A stretch of DNA of 64,000 nt from contig JADJDV010000004.1 in the NCBI GenBank assembly GCA_016702555.1, positions 124,001 to 188,000 of the forward strand. The letters are read 5' to 3'. This DNA comes from Burkholderiales bacterium (GTDB lineage Bacteria; Pseudomonadota; Gammaproteobacteria; Burkholderiales; Burkholderiaceae_C). The translations under genes were made by a program, and so were the position numbers. Below are positions 16,866 to 25,007 of the stretch, piece after piece (position 1 is the stretch's first letter; each line of letters begins with the position of its first letter). The notes beneath the pieces were generated by a model that was given only the letters and a program-made list of their open reading frames with translations, was not told the DNA's origin and did no database searches.

Positions 16866-17513
16866 TCAGCGCCGCTGGCGGCCTTCGCCGTCGGGCGCGT
16901 GGTCGGGCTTCAGGCGCACGTAGATGGCGATCGCCGCGATGTAGCCGGCCGCCGCCAGGAAGGCCGGCACGTAGGCGGCCAGAAAGGTCTTGGTGATGTT
17001 CTGCTCGGTCAGGATGGCGTAGACCATCAAGGTCACCGACGGCGGCAGCAGCACGCCCATGGTGCCGCCGGTGGCCAGCGCCGCCGTGGCGAGGCGCCCC
17101 GAATAGTTGATGCGCCGCATCTCGGGATAGGCCACCTGCGCGATCGTCGCCGTGGTGGCGACGGTGGAGCCGGAAATGGCGCCGAAGGCGGCGCAGGCCA
17201 GGATGCCGGCCATCGCCATACCGCCCTTGAAGCGGCCCAGCAAGGCGTTGGCGAAGTCGAACAGCGCCTTCGACAGCCCGCCGTTGACGGCAAACGCCCC
17301 CATCAGCATGAACAGCGGGATCACCGACAGGTCGTACACCGACACCCGCCCGTACACCGCGCCGCGCAGGTGCGCCAGCAGCGGGTCCCAGCCCGACAGG
17401 ACGATGTAGCCAACCGCGCCCGGCACGAACATGGCGATGGCGATGGGTGTGCGGATCGCCATCAGCACCAGCATGAAGGCGAACAGCGAGATGCCGATCA
17501 TCATGGTGCTCAT
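16866..17513 (-). CDS. dctM: TRAP large permease DctM, N-terminal half
   Basis: A 215-aa open frame covering the first half of DctM: MSTMMIGISLFAFMLVLMAI, VIPLFMLMGAFA, GGMAMAGILACAAFGAISGS and LATGGTMGVLLPPS. It ends at a TGA in the hydrophilic loop after IYVRLKPDHAPDGEG, where relatives continue into the second half. Start ATG 17513 has GGAGG and overlaps the dctQ stop (ATGA). See the frameshift finding; the transporter is probably inactive unless the halves assemble or the shift is a sequence error. Confidence 0.88.
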   Translation of the reverse strand: MSTMMIGISLFAFMLVLMAIRTPIAIAMFVPGAVGYIVLSGWDPLLAHLRGAVYGRVSVYDLSVIPLFMLMGAFAVNGGLSKALFDFANALLGRFKGGMAMAGILACAAFGAISGSTVATTATIAQVAYPEMRRINYSGRLATAALATGGTMGVLLPPSVTLMVYAILTEQNITKTFLAAYVPAFLAAAGYIAAIAIYVRLKPDHAPDGEGRQRR

Positions 17514-18037
17514 GGCGCCGCCTCCGTTTCCGCGCCGGCGCGGTCCCAGTAGCGGAAGGCCTGGTACAGGCCCACCACGGTGCACAGGATGAAGCCCGGC
17601 ACCATCAGCGCGTAGGGAATCCACAGCGGCAGGTTCATCAGCATCGATGCTTCCTGGTTCGCATAGCTCATCACGGCACCGGCATAGACGCGCCAGGCGA
17701 TCAGGGCGGTGCAGCAGGCGTATAGGAAGGCACCCAGCGCGTCCATGCGGCGCTGCGTGCTCGGCGCGGCCCGGGTGGTGAAGAAGTCGACGATGATGTT
17801 GGCGCTGCGGAACTGCGTGTACGGCAGAAAGGTCGCCACGCAGACCGCCAAGCCGAGTTGCACCAGTTCGATGTCGCCCAGGATCGGGCTGCTGAAGAAA
17901 GTGCGGCCGACGACGCTGAACACCGTCATGCCGGCCATGGCAATCAGCACCACGCCGCCGATCACGGCGCAGATGTCGCACAGCACGTGCAACAGGCGGC
18001 CGACGCCGCCAGCATGCAAATGGTCGTCGGAACTCAT
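17510..18037 (-). CDS. dctQ: TRAP small permease DctQ
   Basis: A 175-aa four-helix membrane protein of the DctQ family that pairs with DctM. Hydrophobic segments lie at about 16-40, 55-75, 92-115 and 133-155, with SVVGRTFFSSPILGDIELVQLGL between helices 1 and 2. The stop overlaps the dctM start by 4 bp. ATG 18037 is chosen; an in-frame GTG at 18058 would add seven residues. A 32-codon frame with a good ribosome site ends across this start codon. Confidence 0.88.
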   Translation of the reverse strand: MSSDDHLHAGGVGRLLHVLCDICAVIGGVVLIAMAGMTVFSVVGRTFFSSPILGDIELVQLGLAVCVATFLPYTQFRSANIIVDFFTTRAAPSTQRRMDALGAFLYACCTALIAWRVYAGAVMSYANQEASMLMNLPLWIPYALMVPGFILCTVVGLYQAFRYWDRAGAETEAAP

Positions 18038-18132
18038 GGGCGACTCGCTCCGGGCCACGACCTCGCCCTGCCGTCACGCGCGCCAGCCGTCATGGCGGCC
18101 GCCGCATGCGGCGACATCTGCATCAATCTCAT
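18034..18132 (-). CDS. Possible 32-aa leader peptide before dctQ
   Basis: A short open frame starting ATG 18132 behind a good AGGAGA ribosome site (9-bp spacing) and ending in a TGA that overlaps the dctQ ATG as ATGA. The peptide (MRLMQMSPHAAAAMTAG...) resembles nothing known. The dctQ ATG itself has only a weak, distant GGAG, so translation could be coupled through this frame. It may equally be chance. Confidence 0.3.
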   Translation of the reverse strand: MRLMQMSPHAAAAMTAGARDGRARSWPGASRP

Positions 18133-18241
18133 GGGGTACCCGTCTCCTGAAAATGAAAATCCGACGCGATGCAATGACCGAGTCTAGCCACGGAATCCCG
18201 ACAACCGGCTACGGACGATCCCTACATGTGCCGATCTTATC

Positions 18242-18257
18242 ATTTAACTTATTAAAT
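18242..18257. promoter_or_regulatory. AT-rich inverted repeat upstream of the TRAP operon
   Basis: ATTTAA-CTTA-TTAAAT is a perfect 16-bp palindrome in an otherwise GC-rich 253-bp gap between gloA and the dctQ leader region. It is a candidate operator for a regulator of the TRAP genes. Nothing else is recognised in this gap. Confidence 0.4.
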
Positions 18258-18385
18258 AACCAAGAGAGCGATCCCCTGCGTGTCGTTTCAAGGCGGTCGG
18301 GGGGCTGGTTCGCCGTCCCCGCGCGTCCAACGCAGCTCGGTCCGACGACGATGGTCACGCCGCGGCGGCACGGCACAATAGGCGC

Positions 18386-18799
18386 ATGAGACTCCTGCAC
18401 ACCATGCTTCGCGTCGGCGACCTTCAGCGTTCGATCGACTTCTATACCCAGGTGCTGGGCATGCAATTGCTGCGCCGCTCCGAGAACCCGGAGTACAAAT
18501 ACTCGCTGGCCTTCCTCGGCTTCGACGGCGGCAACCCGGGCCAGGCCGAGATCGAGCTGACCTACAACTGGGGCACCGACAGCTACGACATGGGCACCGC
18601 CTACGGCCACATCGCCATCGGCGTACCCGACGCCTACGCCGCCTGCGAGAAAATCCGCGCCGCCGGCGGTAACGTGACGCGCGAAGCCGGCCCGGTGAAG
18701 GGCGGCAGCACGGTGATCGCCTTCGTCACGGATCCGGATGGCTACAAGATTGAGCTGATACAGCGTGCCGAGGGCGACCTGGGCCAGGGTTTGCGCTGA
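18386..18799 (+). CDS. gloA: Lactoylglutathione lyase (glyoxalase I)
   Basis: A 137-aa Ni-type glyoxalase I that converts the methylglyoxal-glutathione hemithioacetal to S-lactoylglutathione. The start MRLLHTMLRVGDLQRSIDFY is nearly that of the E. coli enzyme. Metal ligands H5, E in AEIELTYNWG, H in YGHIAIG and E in GYKIELI are all present, and the REAGPVKGG loop is intact. Single gene, full length. Confidence 0.97.
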   Translation: MRLLHTMLRVGDLQRSIDFYTQVLGMQLLRRSENPEYKYSLAFLGFDGGNPGQAEIELTYNWGTDSYDMGTAYGHIAIGVPDAYAACEKIRAAGGNVTREAGPVKGGSTVIAFVTDPDGYKIELIQRAEGDLGQGLR

Positions 18800-18900
18800 C
18801 GGGCCAGGGCGGCCACGACTGTCATCAAGGCGTCGTCCGGTACTGATGTAATGGGTGGCTGCAGCCACCCCGACCAACGCCCGCAGCGCGCCCACGAACG

Positions 18901-20415
18901 ATGACCTCCTCTTCCGCCCATGCCGAAATCGAGCTGAAGCTGCGGCTGCCCGGTGCCGACGCGCGCCGCGTCGCCGCGCAGTTGGCGTCCATTCCGCGCC
19001 TGGCGGGGCTGACGCCGATCGAGCAGCGGCTGCGCAACATCTATTACGACACGCCCGACCAGCGGCTGCGCCAGGCCGGCGCCGCACTGCGCCTGCGCAG
19101 CCAGCGCCAGGGCGGCGGCCGCGCGCGCTGGCTGCAGACCTTCAAGACCGCCGGCAAGGCCGCAGCGGGCCTGAGCCAGCGCGGCGAATGGGAAAGCGGC
19201 GTGCGCAGCGGCCAGCTCGATCCGGTGGTGCTGCGAGGCACGCCCTGGCCGACGCTGGATGCCGACGGCCAGCTGTTCGCCCAGCTCGCCCCCTGTTTCG
19301 AGACCGAGGCCTGGCGCACGCTGCGCCTGGTCAGCGGCGAGGACGGCAGCCACATCGAGGTGGTGCTGGACCTGGGGCAGGTGCGCGCCGGCGACGCGCA
19401 CACCGACATCTGCGAGCTGGAGCTGGAGTTGCTGAAGGGCCGGCCCGATGCATTGTTCGAGCTCGCCGCGCACATCGCCACCGAACTGGCGGTGCTGCCC
19501 GCCCCCGTCAGCAAGGCCGAGCGCGGCTGGCGCCTGCTCGACGGCACGTTGCAGGCGCCCCGGCGCGCGCGCCGGCTGGAGCTGGCGCCCGACACCCCGG
19601 TGTTGCAGGCGGCGCAAGCCGTGCTGGCCGAGATGCTGGGGCAGTTCATGGAGAACCTGGGCGGCATCGTCGATTCCGACGGCGCCGAGCTGGTGCACCA
19701 GGCGCGCGTCGGCTGGCGCCGCTGGCGCAGCGCGCTGTGGTTGTTCAAGCCGCTGCTGGAGAACCACCCCCGGCCCGATGTCACCGGCCTGCGCCCGCTG
19801 CTGAAGGTGCGGGGCGCCGCGCGCGACCTCGACGTGGCGGCGCTGGAGAGCCTGCCGCAATGGGCCGAGGCCTACATCGGCGGCGATGCCGAGCGCGCGC
19901 GCCACTGGCAGACCATGGAAGCGGCGGTGGCGGCAGAACGCGACGTGCGCCGCGCCGCCCTGCTGTCGACCTTGCAGTCGCCCGCCACCGGCCAGGCGCT
20001 GCTGCAGATGGAGCGCTGGTTGCACGCGCTGCCGCAGGCGGCGTGGACGCCCGAACTGGCCGACCAGAGCATCGACGCCTGGGCCGCAGTGCGCACGCGG
20101 CGGCTGCACCGACGACTGGCCGACGAACTGAAGGCCATGGAAGACACCGATCTCAAGTCCAGCGAAGGCCTGGAGCACCAGCACAACGTGCGCCTGCTGG
20201 CCAAGCGCACGCGCTATGTGCTGGAGGCCTTGCGCACCGTGCTGCCGCGCGAGCGCACGCGCCGCTGGCAGGATCAGGCAACCGAGTTGCAGACCCGCAT
20301 CGGCGCGGCGCGCGACCTGATGCTGCTGGCCACGCTGCTGGAGCCGCTCGGCGTCGAGCGTGAAATTCTGGGCTTTCTGCGAGGCGTCGCGGCCGGGCGC
20401 CTGGCCGACGGCTGA
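18901..20415 (+). CDS. CYTH and CHAD domain protein (probable inorganic triphosphatase)
   Basis: A 504-aa protein with an N-terminal CYTH domain starting AEIELKLRL (the ExExK metal-triphosphate motif, residues 8-14) and ending near residue 205, followed by a helical CHAD domain rich in conserved His/Arg (VHQARVGWRRWRSALW; HQHNVRLLAKRTRYVLEAL). The architecture is that of E. coli YgiF, an inorganic triphosphatase; CHAD domains associate with polyphosphate. Monocistronic and convergent with the OmpA-like gene. Confidence 0.9.
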   Translation: MTSSSAHAEIELKLRLPGADARRVAAQLASIPRLAGLTPIEQRLRNIYYDTPDQRLRQAGAALRLRSQRQGGGRARWLQTFKTAGKAAAGLSQRGEWESGVRSGQLDPVVLRGTPWPTLDADGQLFAQLAPCFETEAWRTLRLVSGEDGSHIEVVLDLGQVRAGDAHTDICELELELLKGRPDALFELAAHIATELAVLPAPVSKAERGWRLLDGTLQAPRRARRLELAPDTPVLQAAQAVLAEMLGQFMENLGGIVDSDGAELVHQARVGWRRWRSALWLFKPLLENHPRPDVTGLRPLLKVRGAARDLDVAALESLPQWAEAYIGGDAERARHWQTMEAAVAAERDVRRAALLSTLQSPATGQALLQMERWLHALPQAAWTPELADQSIDAWAAVRTRRLHRRLADELKAMEDTDLKSSEGLEHQHNVRLLAKRTRYVLEALRTVLPRERTRRWQDQATELQTRIGAARDLMLLATLLEPLGVEREILGFLRGVAAGRLADG

Positions 20416-20429
20416 GGCTCGCCAGGCCG

Positions 20430-20984
20430 TCAGCGCAGCGCGACTTCGACCCGGCGCGCCTCGGCGTTGCTGGCCGCGGCCGTCGTGGCTTCAGGCTTGT
20501 GCAGTTCCAGCTTGTCCTCGCCAATGCCAAGCGACACCAGCGCATCGCGCACCGCGAAGGCGCGCTGCTTGGCCAGTTCCTCGTTCTGCGCCGGGTCGCC
20601 CGTGGTGTCGTGGAAGCCACTGATCACCGCCGTCTGGCCCGCCGCCACGCCCTTGACCACGTCCGCCAGCGCGTCGCGCGCGCCCGCCGCCAGTTCGGCG
20701 CTGCCGCTGGCGAAGTAGAACTTGACCACGCCGTTGTCGACCCGCACGCTGGCGCCATCGGCAGCCGCGTTCGCGGCGCCGCTGGCCGCATCACTCACCG
20801 CCAGACTGCCGGCTGGCGCCGCGCCGGTGACGCCCGTTGCGCTGGCGCTGGCGCCTCCCGCCGCCGGTACGCCCTTGCCGGTCCAATACAGCCCCACGCC
20901 GATCGCCAGGCTGATCGCCAGCAGCACCACACCGATCAACACCGTCCACATGACGCCTTGGCCGTCATCGTTCTGATTGCTCAT
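20430..20984 (-). CDS. OmpA-domain protein with one N-terminal membrane anchor
   Basis: A 184-aa protein. A single membrane helix (about residues 11-34) is followed by an Ala/Gly/Ser-rich linker and a C-terminal OmpA-like peptidoglycan-binding domain (VKFYFASGSAEL ... SGFHDTTGDPAQNEELAKQRAFAVRDAL ... EARRVEVALR). It probably links the inner membrane to peptidoglycan. The usual second-half DG turn reads HDTTGD. Start ATG 20984 has GGAG at normal spacing. Confidence 0.85.
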   Translation of the reverse strand: MSNQNDDGQGVMWTVLIGVVLLAISLAIGVGLYWTGKGVPAAGGASASATGVTGAAPAGSLAVSDAASGAANAAADGASVRVDNGVVKFYFASGSAELAAGARDALADVVKGVAAGQTAVISGFHDTTGDPAQNEELAKQRAFAVRDALVSLGIGEDKLELHKPEATTAAASNAEARRVEVALR

Positions 20985-21026
20985 ACATGCTCCGGAAAAA
21001 GTGGGTCGATTGTATAAAGTCCACGC

Positions 21027-21674
21027 ATGCACGCCGCCGCACCTTTCGCCTACGCCGCCTACGCGCACTTGCGCCCGCCCGGCCGAGACCCGTTGCAGAT
21101 GCTGGCCAGCGCGCGCGCCGACTGGCGCCGCCGCGCCGGGCCGCAGGCCGATCTGTGGGTGTTCGGCTACGCCTCGCTGATCTGGCGGCCCGACTTCGAT
21201 TACAGCGAGCGCCACCCCACCCGCGTGCACGGCTGGCATCGTGCGCTGGCAATGTGGAGCCGCGTCAACCGCGGCACGCCCGAGCAGCCGGGCCTGGTGT
21301 TCGCCCTGCTGCCCGGCGGCAGCTGCCGCGGCGTGATCTACCGCGTGCCGCGGCGCGAGGCCGACACCGTGTTCGACCTGCTGTGGGCGCGCGAGATGCC
21401 CAGCGGCGTCTACGACGCGCGCTGGCTGCCCTGCGCCACGCCGCACGGCCCGGTCGAGGCGCTGGCCTTCACGCTGTCGCGCCGCAGCCCCTCCTACACT
21501 GGCGCGCTGCCACCCGAGCAGTACCGCCACATCTTCCGCCACGCGCGCGGCCGCTACGGCAGCACGCTCGACTATGCGCGCCAGACCCACGACAGCCTGC
21601 GCACCCATGGCGTGCGCGACCGCCGCCTGGGCGCGCTGCTGTCGCTGGCAGACGACGCGCCGCCGTCGGACTAG
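21027..21674 (+). CDS. ChaC-like gamma-glutamylcyclotransferase
   Basis: A 215-aa protein with the ChaC glycine-rich start WVFGYASLIWRPDF (residues 44-57), RVHGWHRA and a GVIYRV strand. The catalytic Glu is probably in LLWAREM. Such enzymes cleave glutathione to 5-oxoproline and Cys-Gly. The frame is intact; the gene lies 29 bp before pdxH on the same strand. Confidence 0.87.
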   Translation: MHAAAPFAYAAYAHLRPPGRDPLQMLASARADWRRRAGPQADLWVFGYASLIWRPDFDYSERHPTRVHGWHRALAMWSRVNRGTPEQPGLVFALLPGGSCRGVIYRVPRREADTVFDLLWAREMPSGVYDARWLPCATPHGPVEALAFTLSRRSPSYTGALPPEQYRHIFRHARGRYGSTLDYARQTHDSLRTHGVRDRRLGALLSLADDAPPSD

Positions 21675-21703
21675 AGCCCGTTTTCTGTTTCTATACTGCC
21701 GCC

Positions 21704-22342
21704 ATGAGCCAGGATATCGCCCATCTGCGCAAGAGTTACGAGCGCGCCGAGTTGTCCGAACACGCCTCGCACGCCGACCCGATGCAGCAGTTCGCCCAGT
21801 GGTTCGAGCAAGCCCGCCAGAGCGAGGTGCCCGAGCCCAACGCCATGACCCTGGCCACCGTCGGCCACGACTTGCGGCCAAGCACGCGCGTGGTGCTCAT
21901 CAAGGAGTTCGATGCGCGCGGCATCGTCTGGTACACCAACTACGACAGCCGCAAGGGCCGGCAGCTGGCCGGCAACCCCTATGCGGCGCTGCAGTTCCAC
22001 TGGGTCGAGCTGGAGCGCGTGGTGCGCATCGAGGGCGTGGTCGAGAAGGTGAGCGACGCCGACAGCGATGCCTACTACGCCAGCCGCCCGCTCGACAGTC
22101 GCATCGGCGCCTGGGCCAGCCCGCAAAGCCAGGTGATTCCGGGGCGCGCCTGGCTGGTGGCCGAGGCGGCCAAGTACGGCGCCCGCTTTCTGCTCAACCC
22201 GCCGCGGCCGCCGCACTGGGGCGGCTACCGACTGAAGCCCGATCGCTGGGAGTTCTGGCAGGGGCGCAAGAGCCGCCTGCACGACCGGCTGTGCTATCGG
22301 CGGGAAGCCGAGGGCTGGGTGCGCGAGCGCCTGTCGCCCTGA
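21704..22342 (+). CDS. pdxH: Pyridoxamine 5'-phosphate oxidase
   Basis: A 212-aa FMN enzyme that oxidises pyridoxamine or pyridoxine 5'-phosphate to PLP. Family motifs: PNAMTLATV, RVVLIKEFDARGIVWYTNYDSRKG (FMN site), SRPLDSRIGAWASPQSQVI and the C-terminal WEFWQGRKSRLHDRLCY ending RLSP. Length is typical. The start gives the usual MSQDIAHLRKSYE. Confidence 0.96.
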   Translation: MSQDIAHLRKSYERAELSEHASHADPMQQFAQWFEQARQSEVPEPNAMTLATVGHDLRPSTRVVLIKEFDARGIVWYTNYDSRKGRQLAGNPYAALQFHWVELERVVRIEGVVEKVSDADSDAYYASRPLDSRIGAWASPQSQVIPGRAWLVAEAAKYGARFLLNPPRPPHWGGYRLKPDRWEFWQGRKSRLHDRLCYRREAEGWVRERLSP

Positions 22343-22381
22343 GGCCAGGATTGAACCGCCGCCCGCCGCGCAGGCGCGCCA

Positions 22382-23872
22382 TCACAGCAGCACGATGTCG
22401 TAGCGATCCGGCCCGATGCCGCCCTCGGCCTGCAGCGAGATCGGCTTGCCGATGAAGTCCGACAGCCCCGCCAGGTGCTGGCTCTCCTCGTCCAGCAGCA
22501 TCTCGATCACGGCCGGCGCGGCGACGATGCGGAACTCCTTCGGGTTGAACTGGCGCGCCTCGCGCAGGATCTCGCGCAGGATGTCGTAGGCCACGGTGCG
22601 CGCGGTGCGCACGCGGCCAGCGCCCTGGCATTGATCGCAGGGTTCGCACAGCAGCTGCGCCAGCGATTCGCGCGTGCGCTTGCGCGTCATCTCCACCAGG
22701 CCGAGCGCCGAGAAGTTGCCCACCTGCGTCTTCACGCGGTCGCGCGCCAGCTGCTTGCGCAGCTCGGCCAGCACGGCCTGCTGGTGCTCGGGCTGCACCA
22801 TGTCGATGAAGTCGATGACGATGATGCCGCCCAGGTTGCGCAGGCGCAGCTGGCGTGCAATAGCCTGCGCCGCTTCCAGGTTGGTCTTGAACACCGTGTC
22901 GTCGAAATTGCGCGCGCCGACGAAGCCGCCGGTGTTGACGTCGATGGTCGTCAACGCCTCAGTCTGGTCGATGATGAGGTAGCCGCCCGATTTCAGATCG
23001 ACGCGCCGGCCCAGCGCCTTGCCGATCTCTTCATCCACCGAGTACAGATCGAAGATCGGCCGCTCGCCCTTGTAATGCTGCAGGTGCGCGGCGGCGGCCG
23101 GCATGAACTCGCGCCCGAAGGCCATCAGCGCCTGGAACTGCTCGCCCGAATCGATGCGGATCGACTGCGTGTGCTCGGCCGTCAGGTCGCGCAGCACGCG
23201 CTGCAGCAGGCTCAGGTCTTCGTGCAGCAGGCTGGTCGGCGGCTGCCGGGTGGCGCCCTCGCGGATGCGCGCCCAGGCCTTGCGCAGGTAGCCGATGTCC
23301 TCGGCCAGCTCGGCATCGCTGGCGTCCTCGGCGTTGGTGCGCAGAATGAAGCCGCCGGTCTTGCCACCAGCCACGTCCTCGTTCGCCAGCGCCAGCACAC
23401 GGCCGCGCAAGGCTTCGCGCTGCTCGGCCGGAATCTTCTGCGACACGCCGATGTGTTCGTCCTGCGGCAGAAACACCAGCATGCGGCCGGCGATGCTGAT
23501 CTGCGTCGACAGGCGCGCACCCTTGCTGCCGATCGGGTCCTTGATCACCTGCACCATCAGCGTCTGGCCCTCGAACACCTGCTTCTCGATCGGCTTGGAC
23601 GGCGCGCCGTGGCGGTTGGCCGGCAGCGTCTCGCCTTCCAGCGGGCGCTGCCACAGATCGGCCACGTGCAGAAAGGCCGCGCGCTCGAGGCCGATGTCGA
23701 TGAAGGCCGACTGCATGCCCGGCAGCACGCGCGCCACCTTGCCCAGATAGACGTTGCCGACCAGGCCGCGCTCGAGCGCCCGCTCGACGTGCACCTCCTG
23801 CGCCGCGCCGCTCTCGACGATGGCCACGCGCGTTTCCTGCGGCGACCAGTTGATGAGGATGTCCTGCTGCAT
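22382..23872 (-). CDS. rng: Ribonuclease G
   Basis: A 496-aa RNase E/G-family endoribonuclease that matures the 5' end of 16S rRNA and degrades mRNA. It starts MQQDILINWSPQETRVA, then an S1 domain (GNVYLGKVARVLPGMQSAFIDIG, about 39-60), the catalytic-metal region TTIDVNTGGFVG and VIDFIDM, and a zinc-link-like CEPCDQCQGAG. It lacks the long RNase E C-terminal scaffold, so it is RNase G. Upstream in-frame codons exist but the conserved start is at 23872. Probably co-transcribed after maf. Confidence 0.95.
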   Translation of the reverse strand: MQQDILINWSPQETRVAIVESGAAQEVHVERALERGLVGNVYLGKVARVLPGMQSAFIDIGLERAAFLHVADLWQRPLEGETLPANRHGAPSKPIEKQVFEGQTLMVQVIKDPIGSKGARLSTQISIAGRMLVFLPQDEHIGVSQKIPAEQREALRGRVLALANEDVAGGKTGGFILRTNAEDASDAELAEDIGYLRKAWARIREGATRQPPTSLLHEDLSLLQRVLRDLTAEHTQSIRIDSGEQFQALMAFGREFMPAAAAHLQHYKGERPIFDLYSVDEEIGKALGRRVDLKSGGYLIIDQTEALTTIDVNTGGFVGARNFDDTVFKTNLEAAQAIARQLRLRNLGGIIVIDFIDMVQPEHQQAVLAELRKQLARDRVKTQVGNFSALGLVEMTRKRTRESLAQLLCEPCDQCQGAGRVRTARTVAYDILREILREARQFNPKEFRIVAAPAVIEMLLDEESQHLAGLSDFIGKPISLQAEGGIGPDRYDIVLL

Positions 23873-23888
23873 GTTGCTTGTACCTTGG

Positions 23889-24491
23889 TCAGCCGCGCTC
23901 GCGCGCCTGGCGCAGCAGGGCGGCGGTCTCGAACAGCGGCAGGCCCATGATGCCGCTGTAGCTGCCGCTGATGTGTTCGATGAAGGCCGCTGCCCGGCCC
24001 TGGATGGCGTAAGCACCGGCCTTGCCGCCCCATTCGCCGCTGGCGAGGTAGGCGCTAATGTCGTCGTCGCTCAAGGCGGCGAAGCGCACACGCGACGTGC
24101 TCAGCGCCTCGCCGCACCAGCCGCCGTGCTGCACGGCCACCGCTGTGATGACACGGTGCGTGCCGCCCGACAGTTGCCGCAGCATGCGCGCGGCATCTGC
24201 CGCATCGCGCGGCTTGGCCAGGATCTGCCGATCCAGTGTCACCGTGGTGTCCGCGCACAACAGCGGCGCGGGCGGCAGGCGTTGCTCGCGCCAGCGCTGC
24301 GCGGCGGCGTCCAGCTTCAGGCGGGTGACGCGGCGCACGTAGGCAGACGGCGCCTCGCCAGCGCGCTCGACCTCCAGCGCCTCGGCCGCCTCGACATCGG
24401 CCGGCAACAGCAACCGCGCCGGCACGCCGAGTTGTTCCAGCAACTGGCGACGGCGCGGGCTTTGGGAGGCGAGGTAGATGAAGTCGGCCAT
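23889..24491 (-). CDS. maf: Maf-family nucleoside triphosphate pyrophosphatase
   Basis: A 200-aa Maf/YhdE-type enzyme that hydrolyses non-canonical or dTTP/UTP-type nucleotides to monophosphates. Motifs: LASQSPRRRQLL (residues 6-17), ADTTVTLD, KPRDAADAARML, and the C-terminal AYAIQGRAAAFIEHISGSYSGIMGLPL. The ATG at 24491 gives the standard start; a GTG one codon further upstream is possible. It lies between rlmH and rng on the same strand. Confidence 0.95.
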   Translation of the reverse strand: MADFIYLASQSPRRRQLLEQLGVPARLLLPADVEAAEALEVERAGEAPSAYVRRVTRLKLDAAAQRWREQRLPPAPLLCADTTVTLDRQILAKPRDAADAARMLRQLSGGTHRVITAVAVQHGGWCGEALSTSRVRFAALSDDDISAYLASGEWGGKAGAYAIQGRAAAFIEHISGSYSGIMGLPLFETAALLRQARERG

Positions 24492-24527
24492 CACGCCATC
24501 TTAGGCGGCGTGGCGCCTACCCGTCGT

Positions 24528-24998
24528 TCACTCACGATGGTACGGATGCCCCGCGTTCACCGACCAGGCCCGGTACAGCTGCTCGACCAGCAGCACGCGC
24601 ACCATGGCGTGCGGCAGCGTCAGCTCGCTCAGGCGGATGCGCTCGTGCGCGGCCTGGCGAAACGCGGGCTCCAGGCCGTCCGGGCCGCCGATGACCAAGG
24701 CCACATCGCCGCCCTGGCCTTGCCACTGCAGCAGCCGCTCGGCCAGCGCCACGGTGCTGAGCGCGCTGCCGCGCTCATCCAGCGCGATGACGCGCGTGCC
24801 CTTGGGGATGGCCGCCTCGATGCGCTGGCGCTCGGCGGCCATGACCTGCTCGGTGGTCTTGCCACCCGAGCGCGGCTCGGTCTTGATGGCCTTTAGCTCG
24901 ACCTTCAGCTCAGGCGGAAAGCGCTTCGCGTAGTCGTCCCACGCCGTCTGCGCCCAGGCGGGCACCCGCTGGCCGACGGCGACGACGAGCAACCGCAT
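24528..24998 (-). CDS. rlmH: 23S rRNA (pseudouridine1915-N3)-methyltransferase RlmH
   Basis: A 156-aa SPOUT methyltransferase acting on helix 69 of 23S rRNA. Conserved features: LDERG(S), the SAM-knot region ALVIGGPDGL (about residues 100-109) and the C-terminal LPHAMVRVLLVEQLYRAWSVNAGHPYHRE. Full length. It follows rsfS by 9 bp, the usual nadD-rsfS-rlmH order. Confidence 0.97.
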   Translation of the reverse strand: MRLLVVAVGQRVPAWAQTAWDDYAKRFPPELKVELKAIKTEPRSGGKTTEQVMAAERQRIEAAIPKGTRVIALDERGSALSTVALAERLLQWQGQGGDVALVIGGPDGLEPAFRQAAHERIRLSELTLPHAMVRVLLVEQLYRAWSVNAGHPYHRE

Positions 24999-25007
24999 CG
25001 CCGCCGA

